DNA from: Flavobacteriia bacterium
GTDB taxonomy: Bacteria > Bacteroidota > Bacteroidia > Flavobacteriales_D > Crocinitomicaceae
Reading direction: 5' to 3'
Assembly (NCBI GenBank): GCA_947463445.1
Contig: CANHRS010000021.1
Location: 1-35,173 of the forward strand
DNA length: 35,173 bases
The notes beneath the pieces were generated by a model. The model was not told the origin of the DNA and did no database searches. It worked only from the letters and a program-made list of their open reading frames with translations. Numbering within the stretch: position 1 is the first letter of the stretch; each line of letters opens with the position of its first letter. Positions 24,243-33,561 of the stretch are shown piece after piece. The position numbers were made by a program, and so were the translations under genes.

Positions 24243-24534
24243 AGATTAATTCTTTATTTCTATTGATAGAATTAATCAATACTGGATTTTTTAGTGTTTG
24301 TTCTTCTAACAAATCAATTTCTCGATTAAACAATTCATTTAATTTTTCTTTTAAAATCAAATAGTTATCAAAATATAAAGAAAGTTCGAATGGTTTAAAT
24401 TTTACTAAAAAATCGATATCACTTGTTACTGAAAATCTATTTGTAATTGCAGAACCAAAAACATACAATTTTTCTACATTGTGTAATTTACACAAGGTAT
24501 TAATTGCTTCTTTTTGATTTTCTATTGAGAACAT
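24235..24534 (-). CDS. mntA: MntA-like minimal nucleotidyltransferase antitoxin
   Basis: The 99-residue protein is a minimal nucleotidyltransferase. GSAITNRFSVTSDIDFLV (27-44) gives the GSX10DXD motif with D39 and D41, and D74 in REIDLLEE is the third acidic residue. Family members neutralise HepT by adding AMP to its motif tyrosine. The gene overlaps hepT by 8 nt (TGA inside the hepT start region), a normal arrangement for this pair. It starts 37 nt after the ccsBA stop with no visible terminator, so some read-through from ccsBA is possible. Confidence 0.9.
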   Translation of the reverse strand: MFSIENQKEAINTLCKLHNVEKLYVFGSAITNRFSVTSDIDFLVKFKPFELSLYFDNYLILKEKLNELFNREIDLLEEQTLKNPVLINSINRNKELIYG

Positions 24535-24571
24535 ATTGCAAATTTATAACCTAAAATCTTAAAGCGCTAAT

Positions 24572-27500
24572 TTATTTTTTTGTTTTAAAAATTTTAAAAG
24601 ATATCTTTTTCAGAATTTCATATCCTAGTAAATAAAAAGCAAACTTAATAACAAGTACAAGCGCAACAAATACAAATGAAAATTGACTATTTTCTATAGT
24701 TTTAACATACGATTCATTTAAGTCAGTTGATGAATTAAAGACACTCATCACGAAATTAATTGATATTAACATTATTAATAGAATTGGAATCACAATTGTA
24801 CAAAATACATTTTGAAACAATATTTTTTTGAAAGACTTTTCTTTTAGTTTATCTGAATAATATTTTACTCTATCGGATGATATAATCGAAAACAAAGCAA
24901 AGCATCCAATGGAATAAAATATCCAATCTGGAACTTCTGCTAATCCTTCACCTTGTGCATAGGAATGTAATCCAACCAAATAAAAGTTCACACCGAAGAA
25001 GGTAAAGATAATCGCTCCATAACTCCAAAAACTTACGAGGTTAAATGTAAACTTACTTGCTAAACCAGGAATGTAACGTAAGTGTAATAAGATAGCATAA
25101 ACTAATACGGAAACCAAAGCCCATGTCTCTTTTGGATCCCAGCCCCAGTATCTACCCCAGGATTCATTTGCCCAAATACCACCTAAAAACGTACCAATGG
25201 TCAACATAAACAAACCAATTGTAATCGTTAATTCTGAAATTGCAGTGATTTCATTAATTTGTTTGGTGATGCGTTTACCGTTTACGGAAGTTCTAAAAAT
25301 ATACATGATTTGATTTAGGAAACCTAAAATTGCTCCCAAACCAAGGAAACCATAACTACCTGTAATGATAGCAACGTGTATCATTAACCAATAGGATTTT
25401 AATACTGGTTGTAATGGCGTAATTTCTGGATCCATCAAATTTAATTCAGTAACAAACAAAATGAAGAAGGATAAAATGGCTGTACCTGCTAATACAGCTC
25501 CATTTTTACGGGAGAATATAAAACCAGCTATCATCGCAACCCAAGAGATAAACACAACTGCCTCATACCCATTACTCCATGGAGCGTGTCCGGAAATATA
25601 CCAACGCATTCCAATACCTATTCCATGATAGATAAAAATGACACCAATCAAGAGAATAAAAGGCATTGAAATTTTCTTGAATTTTTTATCTGTATTTTCA
25701 GTCGGTGTAATAAATACACGAATAAAGTAAATCACCAATAAAATCAATCCCAAAACAAAATAACTATACATCGTATTCTTGAAGATATTCATTTTATTAT
25801 AGCGGATTTCCATATTTACCATCGTTTCAGAAGGTACAATTTTCTTAGAAGTTACTCGTTGGAATTTTTTAAGTGCATTCAGATTGTCTAAGGCTAAACC
25901 ATAAGAATTAGTTTCTTTTGACTTAGCGACAGACATTAAATAGCGCATTGCAAGTTTAGATGACGTTGTGTCTTTTTGCATTAAACTCATATCCAATGGC
26001 ACATACCAAGCATTATTTGGATCATTTTTTAATGGTATGATTTTCATATAGGTCCATTGAAAAATGGAACCGACTACTTGAAAACGCTCTACTAACTTGA
26101 TTATTTTTTTATCAAATTCAGAACGTTTAGACTCCATTTTTTGGTGCGCTTCATTGTATTTTGTGATCCACTTAAAATTTCCTTGTTTATCCACTAATTC
26201 TTGATAACTCACACATTTCTTAAGTTTTAAAGGTTCTCTTAATACCGAAGGAACAGAAATTACAGCTTCTTTAATCCAATGCGGTGGATACATGTGCATA
26301 CTAAACACCGTTTGAACAGCGTTTTTATCATTAAATTTATTTTTTCCGTAAATCTTACGCAATAAATTATCACAAAGGGTATGAATAGGCACGATTCTAC
26401 CATCATAATCTTGAACTAATAAGCTAGACAAGTCTTCACTATGTTCTTCCGACATAATATGAAAAACATCTTTCGGAGCTTCTTTCGCATACTTATGTCC
26501 TGCGTGTTCATCCTGCGCAGTTACATTAAACGAAATCAAACCAGTAAATAAAATTACAAGTACACCAATGTTTTTAGCTTTGGATTTTTGAATAATGCCT
26601 AATAATTCTTTAAATCGACCTACAGGAGCAAATAAAGACATAACCATACCAATCATTAATAATAAATACCCAAAATAGGTAATGTTTGTTCCCCAAAAGT
26701 CATGGTTTACACTTAATTTGGTTCCTTTTTCATCTGCATCATAACTCGATTGAAAAAAGCGGTACCCATCGTAATCCATCACGTGATTCATAAAAATTGT
26801 ATGGTCTTTTGTGTATTTTTTTTCTGGATCCAAAACGGTTACATCACTTTCAAAAGAAGATGCAACGTCAGAACCCGGATACCTAGCTAAACGAAAATCT
26901 TCACATCCAATTTCGAATGGTAAATAGATTTTTGTAGAACCATATTCCATTTCGTAGGTTAAACCCTCAAAATTAAACACGGTATGTTCTGGTATTTGTC
27001 CGATACCTCCAATTAGTTCTACTAGTTTGGATTTTGCGCCATCTGTAATTTTTACAGTTACTATATCTACGCCAACATTTTTCTTACCGGAAGACATTTT
27101 CACCATTTTAGCATGAGGAATTTCTCTTTTAAAAACAAATTGTTGTCCTGCAACTACATACAATGTTGTAGGTAAGAATGGAACTAAAGTATCCGTTGGT
27201 ATTTTAGTAAATGCTTCCTCAGGTGGGTTTTGTCCAGACTGTCTGTATTTCATCATACTAGCCATTGGTAAATATTGTATTGGTAATTTTGATTTTACCA
27301 TCAATTTTCCATTGACTTTCATAATATCTATACCGGGCATTGCATTTTTCTTCTCGTAGGATAATGCATTTTCACCAACCATTACAAAACCATCAGGAGC
27401 AATGTAGTTAGATTTCATTCCGTCGGTAACTACTTCTAATACACCTGACTTAATCGTATCGTGGATCAACAAAGAATCAATTTGTTTCTTCTTAAAGTCT

Positions 27501-28000
27501 ACATACTCTATGGTAATCGGCGTTTTATGGTTTGGAAAATCTACATCAAATTCAAAATCATTACTTGTTTCCGCAGATAAAAAAGTTTTTTGGTTTACTT
27601 CATATTGTTTTACACGGTCATTTATTCTAAACCAAATATGTGGATCAGATGCATAAATGAAATTACTTGTTTTACCCTCTCGTATCGACATTAAGCCTTC
27701 AAATCCAAAAAAACGGGTAACTCCTGCTCCAATCAAAATAATGATGAAAGAAAAGTGAAAAGTTAACATTGCTATTTTTTCGCGACGAAACATATTATAT
27801 CGGAAAATATTGACAATTAAATTCATAGCCAAATAAACCAACAAAACCTCAAACCATCTTGCATTATACACTAAAATTTTTGCAGTTTGAATATCGTATT
27901 TTGATTCAAGAATAGTTGCCCATCCAATTGCAACTAAAAAAACGAGCATTGCAAGTGCCATTAATCGCATGGAAAACAGTGGAGTTAAAATTTTTCTCAT
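24572..28000 (-). CDS. Fused ResB-CcsA cytochrome c biogenesis protein (system II)
   Basis: This inner-membrane protein carries heme to the periplasm and helps attach it to apocytochromes c. The 1142-residue product joins an N-terminal ResB-like part (membrane segments near 8-28, 45-65 and 75-100, a large periplasmic region to ~430, and another segment ~435-460) to a C-terminal CcsA part (~740-1080). HGIGIGMRWYISGHAPWSNG (about 790-810) and the tryptophan-rich WGRYWGWDPKETWALV (about 945-960) are the CcsA/WWD signatures. Between them a periplasmic stretch (~490-735) is longer than in proteobacterial fusions. The start at 28000 directly follows a 12-bp perfect palindrome. The gene is probably its own unit, after the terminator at 28148. 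Confidence 0.92.
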   Translation of the reverse strand: MRKILTPLFSMRLMALAMLVFLVAIGWATILESKYDIQTAKILVYNARWFEVLLVYLAMNLIVNIFRYNMFRREKIAMLTFHFSFIIILIGAGVTRFFGFEGLMSIREGKTSNFIYASDPHIWFRINDRVKQYEVNQKTFLSAETSNDFEFDVDFPNHKTPITIEYVDFKKKQIDSLLIHDTIKSGVLEVVTDGMKSNYIAPDGFVMVGENALSYEKKNAMPGIDIMKVNGKLMVKSKLPIQYLPMASMMKYRQSGQNPPEEAFTKIPTDTLVPFLPTTLYVVAGQQFVFKREIPHAKMVKMSSGKKNVGVDIVTVKITDGAKSKLVELIGGIGQIPEHTVFNFEGLTYEMEYGSTKIYLPFEIGCEDFRLARYPGSDVASSFESDVTVLDPEKKYTKDHTIFMNHVMDYDGYRFFQSSYDADEKGTKLSVNHDFWGTNITYFGYLLLMIGMVMSLFAPVGRFKELLGIIQKSKAKNIGVLVILFTGLISFNVTAQDEHAGHKYAKEAPKDVFHIMSEEHSEDLSSLLVQDYDGRIVPIHTLCDNLLRKIYGKNKFNDKNAVQTVFSMHMYPPHWIKEAVISVPSVLREPLKLKKCVSYQELVDKQGNFKWITKYNEAHQKMESKRSEFDKKIIKLVERFQVVGSIFQWTYMKIIPLKNDPNNAWYVPLDMSLMQKDTTSSKLAMRYLMSVAKSKETNSYGLALDNLNALKKFQRVTSKKIVPSETMVNMEIRYNKMNIFKNTMYSYFVLGLILLVIYFIRVFITPTENTDKKFKKISMPFILLIGVIFIYHGIGIGMRWYISGHAPWSNGYEAVVFISWVAMIAGFIFSRKNGAVLAGTAILSFFILFVTELNLMDPEITPLQPVLKSYWLMIHVAIITGSYGFLGLGAILGFLNQIMYIFRTSVNGKRITKQINEITAISELTITIGLFMLTIGTFLGGIWANESWGRYWGWDPKETWALVSVLVYAILLHLRYIPGLASKFTFNLVSFWSYGAIIFTFFGVNFYLVGLHSYAQGEGLAEVPDWIFYSIGCFALFSIISSDRVKYYSDKLKEKSFKKILFQNVFCTIVIPILLIMLISINFVMSVFNSSTDLNESYVKTIENSQFSFVFVALVLVIKFAFYLLGYEILKKISFKIFKTKK

Positions 28001-28012
28001 AATGTATACATT
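28001..28012. promoter_or_regulatory. 12-bp perfect palindrome abutting the ccsBA start codon
   Basis: AATGTATACATT is its own reverse complement and touches the ATG of the ccsBA gene. It could be a regulator site or block ribosome access; chance is not excluded in AT-rich DNA. The other 135 bp up to the terminator at 28148 show no clear promoter. Confidence 0.3.
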
Positions 28013-28147
28013 AATAATTAATTTTTTTTGACTAATTCCATTGGAAACTATATGCTTAGAGAATAAAATTGATAAAAAATCAAATTCAATTAGCTAAACA
28101 AAAAACTTTTAGAATCCTATTATTTAGTTGTTTTCTACCCTAGTAAA

Positions 28148-28181
28148 TAGAAAAATCCACAGTCGTTAACTATGGATTTTC
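28148..28181 (-). terminator. Intrinsic terminator after the DUF4834 gene
   Basis: On the minus strand AAAATCCATAGT pairs with ACTGTGGATTTT (one mismatch) around a short loop, and a T-rich tail follows. It ends the carB-DUF4834 unit about 10 nt past the DUF4834 stop and should isolate ccsBA. Confidence 0.7.
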
Positions 28182-28190
28182 TGTAATTAT

Positions 28191-28445
28191 TCATTTTATT
28201 TCTTCGTAATCTACGTCTTTCACATTGTCCGGTTTAACATTTCTCAAAATAGAAATCTTCCCTTTATTTCGTTCAAAATGCGCTTTTTGTTTCTGAATTT
28301 TATCTTGATCTTCTCTAAATTTAGTTTGTTCGGCAATATTTCTTTTCGCTACAAGTAATTGTCCTAAATATTTTAGTACAACCATTGCTCCTAGAAGCAT
28401 CAGAATCGTTTTGAAGACTCCTGAGACACTTGCCGTAACAACCAT
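28191..28445 (-). CDS. DUF4834 small membrane protein
   Basis: The 84-residue protein has one membrane segment (about 9-28, GVFKTILMLLGAMVVLKYLG) followed by a charged tail rich in K, E and Q (about 33-62) and an acidic end. This layout matches the DUF4834 family of Bacteroidota, which has no known function. It starts 1 nt after the carB stop and is followed by a terminator, so it is cotranscribed with carB. Whether that link has meaning for pyrimidine or arginine synthesis is not known. Confidence 0.8.
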   Translation of the reverse strand: MVVTASVSGVFKTILMLLGAMVVLKYLGQLLVAKRNIAEQTKFREDQDKIQKQKAHFERNKGKISILRNVKPDNVKDVDYEEIK

Positions 28446-28446
28446 T

Positions 28447-31263
28447 TTATCTAGATAAGTGCATGTTACGTTCCGAATAAATCTTTGTAAAGAAAGGGTC
28501 TTTCAAATCTTTGATAAATCGAATCCCTTCACCTGTAGATTTCATTTCTGGTCCTAATTCCTTTTTCACATCTGGAAATTTTTCATAAGAGAAAACAGGA
28601 ATTTTAATGGCATATCCTTCACGTTTAGGATTAAAATTAAAATCTTTCACTTTGGAATGTCCCAACATTACTTTAGTTGCATAGTTTACATATGGTTCAT
28701 CGTATGCTTTTGCAATAAAAGGTACAGTTCTAGATGCTCTTGGATTTGCTTCGATGACATATACCTTATCGTCTTTAATTGCAAATTGAATATTAATTAA
28801 TCCTTTTGTTTTTAGAGCAATAGCTACTTTACGTGTAATTTCTTCTATTTGAAGCATTACGAAATCCCCTAAATTATATGGAGGTAATAATGCATAAGAA
28901 TCACCAGAGTGAATACCAGCAGGTTCTATGTGTTGCATAATTCCTATGATATACACATCTTCTCCATCACAGATAGCATCCGCTTCTGCTTCGATGGCTC
29001 CTCCAATAAAGTGATCTAATAAAATTTGGTTGCTTCCCATCTCACCGATGATATCCACAACGTGATGCTCTAATTCTTCTTTATTGATGACAATTTTCAT
29101 TTTTTGTCCACCCAATACATAGGAAGGACGTACTAACAATGGGAATCCTAATTCATCGGATAAAACCAATGCTTGTTCCGCATCCTGCACAATTCCATAT
29201 TTAGGGAAAAGAATGTTGTTTTCTTCTAATAATTTAGAAAAACGACCTCTATCTTCTGCTAAATCAAGTGCTTCGTAACTAGTACCTAAAATTTTGATCC
29301 CAAATCGGTTTAATTTTTCAGCTAATTTTAATGCAGTTTGTCCACCTAACTGAACGATTACCCCTTCTGGTTTTTCGTGTTGAATAATATCGTAGATATG
29401 TTCCCAGAATACAGGTTCGAAGTATAATTTATCTGCTGTATCAAAATCGGTGGAAACTGTTTCAGGATTACAGTTAATCATAATTGTCTCATAACCGCAT
29501 TCTTTCGCAGCCAAAACACCATGCACACAACTATAATCAAATTCAATTCCTTGTCCGATACGGTTTGGTCCTGAACCTAATACAACTACTTTTTTCTTTT
29601 CTGATACAATACTTTCATTTTCATATTCAAAGGTAGAATAGTAATATGGTGTTTTTGCTTCAAATTCTGCTGCACATGTATCTACCAATTTAAATACACG
29701 TTTGATTCCCATTTCCGTACGTTTCGCATGTACTTCAGATTCTAAACAACGCAATAAATGAGCGATTTGTCTATCTGCATACCCCTTTTGTTTTGCAGTA
29801 AACATCAAATCTTTTGGCATATTTCCTAAATGGAATTTCTCCATTTTTCGCTCTAATTTGATTAAATCTTCAATTTGCTTTAAGAACCAAACGTCGATCT
29901 TCGTTTTCTCGTGGATAGTTTTAAATGGTATTCCTAATTTAATTGCATCGTAAACATGAAACAAACGATTCCAAGAAGCGAATTCTAAGGAATGTAAAAT
30001 TTGTTCTTGATTTGTCAACTCTTTTCCATCTGCACCTAAACCATTTCGGTCAATTTCTAACGATTGACAAGCTTTTTGAAGAGCCTCTTGGAAAGAACGT
30101 CCGATACCCATAACCTCTCCTACTGACTTCATTTGAAGTCCAAGTTTGCGGTCAGTTCCTGGGAATTTATTAAAGTTCCAACGTGGTATTTTTACAATAA
30201 CATAGTCTAGCGTTGGTTCAAACAAGGCAGAAGTACTTTTGGTAATCTGATTTTTCAATTCATCCAAATTGTAACCTATCGCTAATTTTGCAGCAATTTT
30301 AGCAATTGGATATCCTGTTGCTTTCGATGCTAATGCAGAAGAACGAGAAACGCGAGGATTAATTTCAATGGCAATAATATCTTCTTTTTCATCTGGAGAT
30401 ACTGCAAACTGTACATTACATCCACCTGCAAAATTTCCAATAGAACGCATCATTTTTATGGACATATCGCGCATTCTTTGGAATGTAGTATCTGATAATG
30501 TCATTGCAGGTGCAACAGTGATGGAATCCCCAGTATGAATCCCCAGTGGATCAAAATTTTCAATCGAACAAATAATAACTACATTGTCATTATTATCACG
30601 CAATAATTCTAATTCATATTCTTTCCAACCTAGAAGCGCTTTATCAATCATTACCTCGTGTATCGGAGATAATTGAAGTCCTCTTTCTAATAAGTTATCA
30701 AATTCTTTTGGATCGTGCACTACCGAAGCTCCTGCACCACCTAAGGTGTAAGAAGCACGAATACATAATGGGAAACCAAACTCTTGCGCTATTTCTTTTC
30801 CTTCCAAAAATGATTTAGCAGTTTTTTGTGGTGCCATTGGTACACCAATTTTACCCATTAGATCTCTAAATTCCTCGCGATTTTCCGTGATATCAATTGC
30901 TGCGATATCTACACCAATCATTTTAACTCCGTACTCTTCCCAAATACCCATCTCCTCGCATTTCATCGCAAGATTTAATCCTGTTTGTCCACCCATAGTT
31001 GGTAAAACAGCATCAATTTCGTGTGATTGAAGAATTTTAACGATGTATTCTGGTTCTAGCGGCCACAAATAAACATTATCCGCAACTAATTTATCTGTCA
31101 TGATAGTTGCTGGATTAGAATTGATTAATGTTACTTCTATACCTTCTTCTCGTAAAGAACGAGCAGCTTGTGAGCCGGAGTAATCAAATTCGCAAGCTTG
31201 TCCAATAACAATAGGTCCGCTTCCGATAATTAATACTGATTTGATGGATTCGTTTCTTGGCAT
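28447..31263 (-). CDS. carB: Carbamoyl phosphate synthase large subunit, without the C-terminal regulatory domain
   Basis: With CarA this enzyme makes carbamoyl phosphate from glutamine, bicarbonate and two ATP for arginine and pyrimidine synthesis. Two ATP-grasp halves are seen: the first starts at SVLIIGSGPIVIGQACEFDYSG (9-30), with INPRVSRSSAL later. The second starts at KVVVLGSGPNRIGQGIEFDYS (~560-580), with IEANPRASRTVPF near 870. The protein ends at residue 938, at DPFFTKIYSERNMHLSR. The usual 1050-1075-residue enzymes continue into an MGS-like domain of ~130 residues that binds UMP and ornithine, which is missing here; the reading frame ends cleanly. A strong promoter lies 55-84 nt upstream. 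carA is not in the window. DUF4834 follows after 1 nt. Confidence 0.95.
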   Translation of the reverse strand: MPRNESIKSVLIIGSGPIVIGQACEFDYSGSQAARSLREEGIEVTLINSNPATIMTDKLVADNVYLWPLEPEYIVKILQSHEIDAVLPTMGGQTGLNLAMKCEEMGIWEEYGVKMIGVDIAAIDITENREEFRDLMGKIGVPMAPQKTAKSFLEGKEIAQEFGFPLCIRASYTLGGAGASVVHDPKEFDNLLERGLQLSPIHEVMIDKALLGWKEYELELLRDNNDNVVIICSIENFDPLGIHTGDSITVAPAMTLSDTTFQRMRDMSIKMMRSIGNFAGGCNVQFAVSPDEKEDIIAIEINPRVSRSSALASKATGYPIAKIAAKLAIGYNLDELKNQITKSTSALFEPTLDYVIVKIPRWNFNKFPGTDRKLGLQMKSVGEVMGIGRSFQEALQKACQSLEIDRNGLGADGKELTNQEQILHSLEFASWNRLFHVYDAIKLGIPFKTIHEKTKIDVWFLKQIEDLIKLERKMEKFHLGNMPKDLMFTAKQKGYADRQIAHLLRCLESEVHAKRTEMGIKRVFKLVDTCAAEFEAKTPYYYSTFEYENESIVSEKKKVVVLGSGPNRIGQGIEFDYSCVHGVLAAKECGYETIMINCNPETVSTDFDTADKLYFEPVFWEHIYDIIQHEKPEGVIVQLGGQTALKLAEKLNRFGIKILGTSYEALDLAEDRGRFSKLLEENNILFPKYGIVQDAEQALVLSDELGFPLLVRPSYVLGGQKMKIVINKEELEHHVVDIIGEMGSNQILLDHFIGGAIEAEADAICDGEDVYIIGIMQHIEPAGIHSGDSYALLPPYNLGDFVMLQIEEITRKVAIALKTKGLINIQFAIKDDKVYVIEANPRASRTVPFIAKAYDEPYVNYATKVMLGHSKVKDFNFNPKREGYAIKIPVFSYEKFPDVKKELGPEMKSTGEGIRFIKDLKDPFFTKIYSERNMHLSR

Positions 31264-31317
31264 AAAATGCGCTTATTTAGATTTCAATTTTACAAATAGT
31301 TAACTACAAATTGAGCG

Positions 31318-31347
31318 CAAATTTAGCTAAAAATTATTGGTGAACAA
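31318..31347 (-). promoter_or_regulatory. Promoter of carB
   Basis: On the minus strand TTG (31345-31347) is separated by exactly 19 nt from TAAATTTG (31318-31325), an ideal match to the Bacteroidota TTG-N19-TAnnTTTG pattern. It gives a leader of roughly 50 nt before the carB ATG. Confidence 0.65.
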
Positions 31348-31390
31348 TTGAAACAACTAAAAATAAATTAACTATTTATCAACGAAAAAA

Positions 31391-32350
31391 TCAATTTGTG
31401 AATAGCGAAATATTATTTTTTAGTTCTATTTCCTTACATACTTGAATTCCACCTGTATGAATAAATAATACATGTTTATTATCATATTCTTTGGCTTCTA
31501 GTTCTTGTAACATACCATAAAACGCTTTAGCAGTATAAATTGGATCTAACGGGAGTTTGTACACATTATAAATTTCTTGAATAAAACCGAGTAATTCAGG
31601 AGTGTATTTTCCATATCCTCCAAAATGATAATCAGGATGAACTATCACATCTTCAAGTAGCTCTTTTGCTAAGTCGTCTTGAAATAAAAACCATTTTAGT
31701 TTGCCAAACATTTCTTCAGACGCATCAAATCCTTTTAGGACTGGAATTACATGTAATTTACTATTGGCTGGCTTTCCTAATAAAAGTCCACAACTGGTTG
31801 TTGTTGTACCTTGTGCTACAAAAACTTCATCCACGGGTTCATTTATTTCTTTCCAAATTTCCTGACAACCAACCATTCCAAGATAATTCCCTCCTCCTTC
31901 TGGAACAAAATAAAAATTAGTATGTTCCGCTTTTACTTCGTCGATATATTGCTTGTCGTTTCTAAGTGCATATTCTTCTCTTGGTATAAAAATTAATTGC
32001 ATTCCAAGTTCAGCACATCGCTTGAGCGTATCATTTGCATTTTTAGTTAATTCTTCTCCGCGAACAAAACCAATACTTTTAATATTTGCGCGATTAGCAG
32101 CGAATGCAGTTGCAAGTAAATGATTCGAATATGCTCCACCAAATGTAAAAACACCAGCGTAATTACCTTGTTGAACCTGTAATAAATTATATTTTAGTTT
32201 ACGCCATTTATTTCCTGAAACTTCTTCATGTATCAAGTCATCTCGTTTGACAAAAAGTTTAATTCCTCTAGCAGTAAATCTAGGAATGTTTATTTCTTGG
32301 AGAATAGATAACGAGGTATCAAATAAGGGATGGTTTATTTCCATATTCAT
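31391..32350 (-). CDS. 1-aminocyclopropane-1-carboxylate deaminase/D-cysteine desulfhydrase family protein
   Basis: This is a fold-type II PLP enzyme of 319 residues. K48 in SGNKWRKLKYN is the expected PLP lysine, FGGAYSNHLLATA (70-82) is the substrate loop, and FIHTGGIQ closes the active site. Family members deaminate 1-aminocyclopropane-1-carboxylate or release sulfide from D-cysteine; which applies cannot be read from sequence. A second ATG at 32344 is as likely as the first, because the -7 box TATATTTG ends only 4 nt before the first ATG. The gene is divergent from gcvT across a short shared promoter region. Confidence 0.87.
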   Translation of the reverse strand: MNMEINHPLFDTSLSILQEINIPRFTARGIKLFVKRDDLIHEEVSGNKWRKLKYNLLQVQQGNYAGVFTFGGAYSNHLLATAFAANRANIKSIGFVRGEELTKNANDTLKRCAELGMQLIFIPREEYALRNDKQYIDEVKAEHTNFYFVPEGGGNYLGMVGCQEIWKEINEPVDEVFVAQGTTTTSCGLLLGKPANSKLHVIPVLKGFDASEEMFGKLKWFLFQDDLAKELLEDVIVHPDYHFGGYGKYTPELLGFIQEIYNVYKLPLDPIYTAKAFYGMLQELEAKEYDNKHVLFIHTGGIQVCKEIELKNNISLFTN

Positions 32351-32354
32351 ACTT

Positions 32355-32362
32355 CAAATATA
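32355..32362 (-). promoter_or_regulatory. -7 box of the PLP deaminase gene
   Basis: TATATTTG on the minus strand matches TAnnTTTG exactly. It lies 4 nt before the first ATG and 10 nt before the second, so it favours the second start or a leaderless mRNA. No -33 TTG is found at standard spacing. Confidence 0.4.
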
Positions 32363-32381
32363 TTACAATATCACTGCCCGA

Positions 32382-32414
32382 TTGTGTTTGTCAACAAAAT
32401 AAATTCTACTTTTG
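32382..32414 (+). promoter_or_regulatory. Promoter of gcvT
   Basis: TACTTTTG (32407-32414) matches TAnnTTTG exactly. TTG at 32382-32384 lies 22 nt before it; a TTTG at 32387-32390 lies 16 nt before it. The box overlaps an in-frame TTG at 32412, which rules that codon out and fixes the gcvT start at 32433. Confidence 0.6.
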
Positions 32415-32432
32415 CCAAAAGAAAATTATCAA

Positions 32433-33515
32433 ATGAAAAATACAGCTTTAACAGAAAAACACATTGCGCTTGGAGCGAAAATGGTACCGTTTGCAGGATA
32501 CAACATGCCTGTTCAATACGAAGGAGTGAACCTAGAGCACGAAACTGTGCGTAATGGGGTTGGTGTTTTTGACGTTTCTCACATGGGTGAGTTTTTATTA
32601 ACTGGACCAAAAGCTTTAGATTTAATTCAAAAAGTTACTTCGAATGATGCCTCTACTCTAGTTGTAGGTAAAGCACAATATAGCTGTCTTCCAAATGGTA
32701 AAGGAGGAATTGTAGATGATTTGATAGTCTATAAAATGAAAGAAGAGCAATATCTTTTAGTAGTAAACGCTTCGAATATAGATAAAGATTGGGATTGGAT
32801 TTCTTCGCATAATGATTTAGGAGTGGATATGAAAAATATCTCCGATGATTATTCATTATTAGCAATTCAAGGTCCTAAAGCAGCAGAAGCGATGCAATCT
32901 TTAACATCCGTAGACTTAAAAGCAATTCCTTATTATAATTTCGTAGTAGGTGATTTCGCAGGTGTTGAACATGTAATTATTTCAGCAACAGGTTATACAG
33001 GTTCTGGAGGTTTTGAAATTTACGTAAAAAATGATGCGGTGAATGCATTGTGGGACAAAGTGTTTGAAGCAGGTGCTCCATTTGGCATTAAACCTATTGG
33101 TTTAGCTGCTCGTGATACTTTACGTTTAGAAATGGGATTCTGTTTATATGGAAATGATATCAACGATTCAACATCACCATTAGAAGCTGGATTAGGATGG
33201 ATTACGAAATTCACGAAAGAATTTACAGATGCTGAATTTTTGAAAAAACAAAAAGAAGAAGGAGTTACCCGTAAGTTAGTTGCTTTTGAAATGATTGACC
33301 GTGGTATTCCTCGTCATGACTACCCTATCGTTGATGCAGATGGAAAAGAAATTGGAATTGTTACTTCTGGAACCATGTCTCCTTCTATGAAAATTGGTAT
33401 CGGATTAGGTTATGTAACTTTAGAAAATTCCAAATTAGATTCTGAAATATTTGTTTCTATTCGAGATAAAGGAATTAAAGCAAAAGTTGTTAAATTGCCT
33501 TTCTATAAAAATTAA
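32433..33515 (+). CDS. gcvT: Glycine cleavage system aminomethyltransferase (T protein)
   Basis: GcvT takes the aminomethyl group from the lipoyl H protein, releases ammonia and passes the one-carbon unit to tetrahydrofolate. The 360-residue product has the standard length. [19 protein letters not shown] near the N-terminus, [11 protein letters not shown] (~94-104, folate/catalytic aspartate region), [12 protein letters not shown] and [20 protein letters not shown] are family hallmarks. The ATG at 32433 follows an exact -7 box by 18 nt. gcvH and gcvP are absent from the window. A strong terminator follows. No glycine riboswitch is possible in the very short leader. Confidence 0.96.
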   Translation: MKNTALTEKHIALGAKMVPFAGYNMPVQYEGVNLEHETVRNGVGVFDVSHMGEFLLTGPKALDLIQKVTSNDASTLVVGKAQYSCLPNGKGGIVDDLIVYKMKEEQYLLVVNASNIDKDWDWISSHNDLGVDMKNISDDYSLLAIQGPKAAEAMQSLTSVDLKAIPYYNFVVGDFAGVEHVIISATGYTGSGGFEIYVKNDAVNALWDKVFEAGAPFGIKPIGLAARDTLRLEMGFCLYGNDINDSTSPLEAGLGWITKFTKEFTDAEFLKKQKEEGVTRKLVAFEMIDRGIPRHDYPIVDADGKEIGIVTSGTMSPSMKIGIGLGYVTLENSKLDSEIFVSIRDKGIKAKVVKLPFYKN

Positions 33516-33533
33516 GAACAATCTATGATTTTG

Positions 33534-33561
33534 AAACCGCATTGAGAGATGCGGTTTTTTT
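33534..33561 (+). terminator. Intrinsic terminator after gcvT
   Basis: AAACCGCAT (33534-33542) and ATGCGGTTT (33549-33557) form a perfect 9-bp stem with a 6-nt loop, followed by T residues. The T-run meets the stop codon of the convergent CoA-transferase gene, and the A-run on the other side makes it usable from both strands. Confidence 0.88.

Noticed and set aside
32412-32432. TTG start giving a longer GcvT
   Set aside because: The TTG lies inside the TACTTTTG promoter box, so it cannot be in the mRNA.
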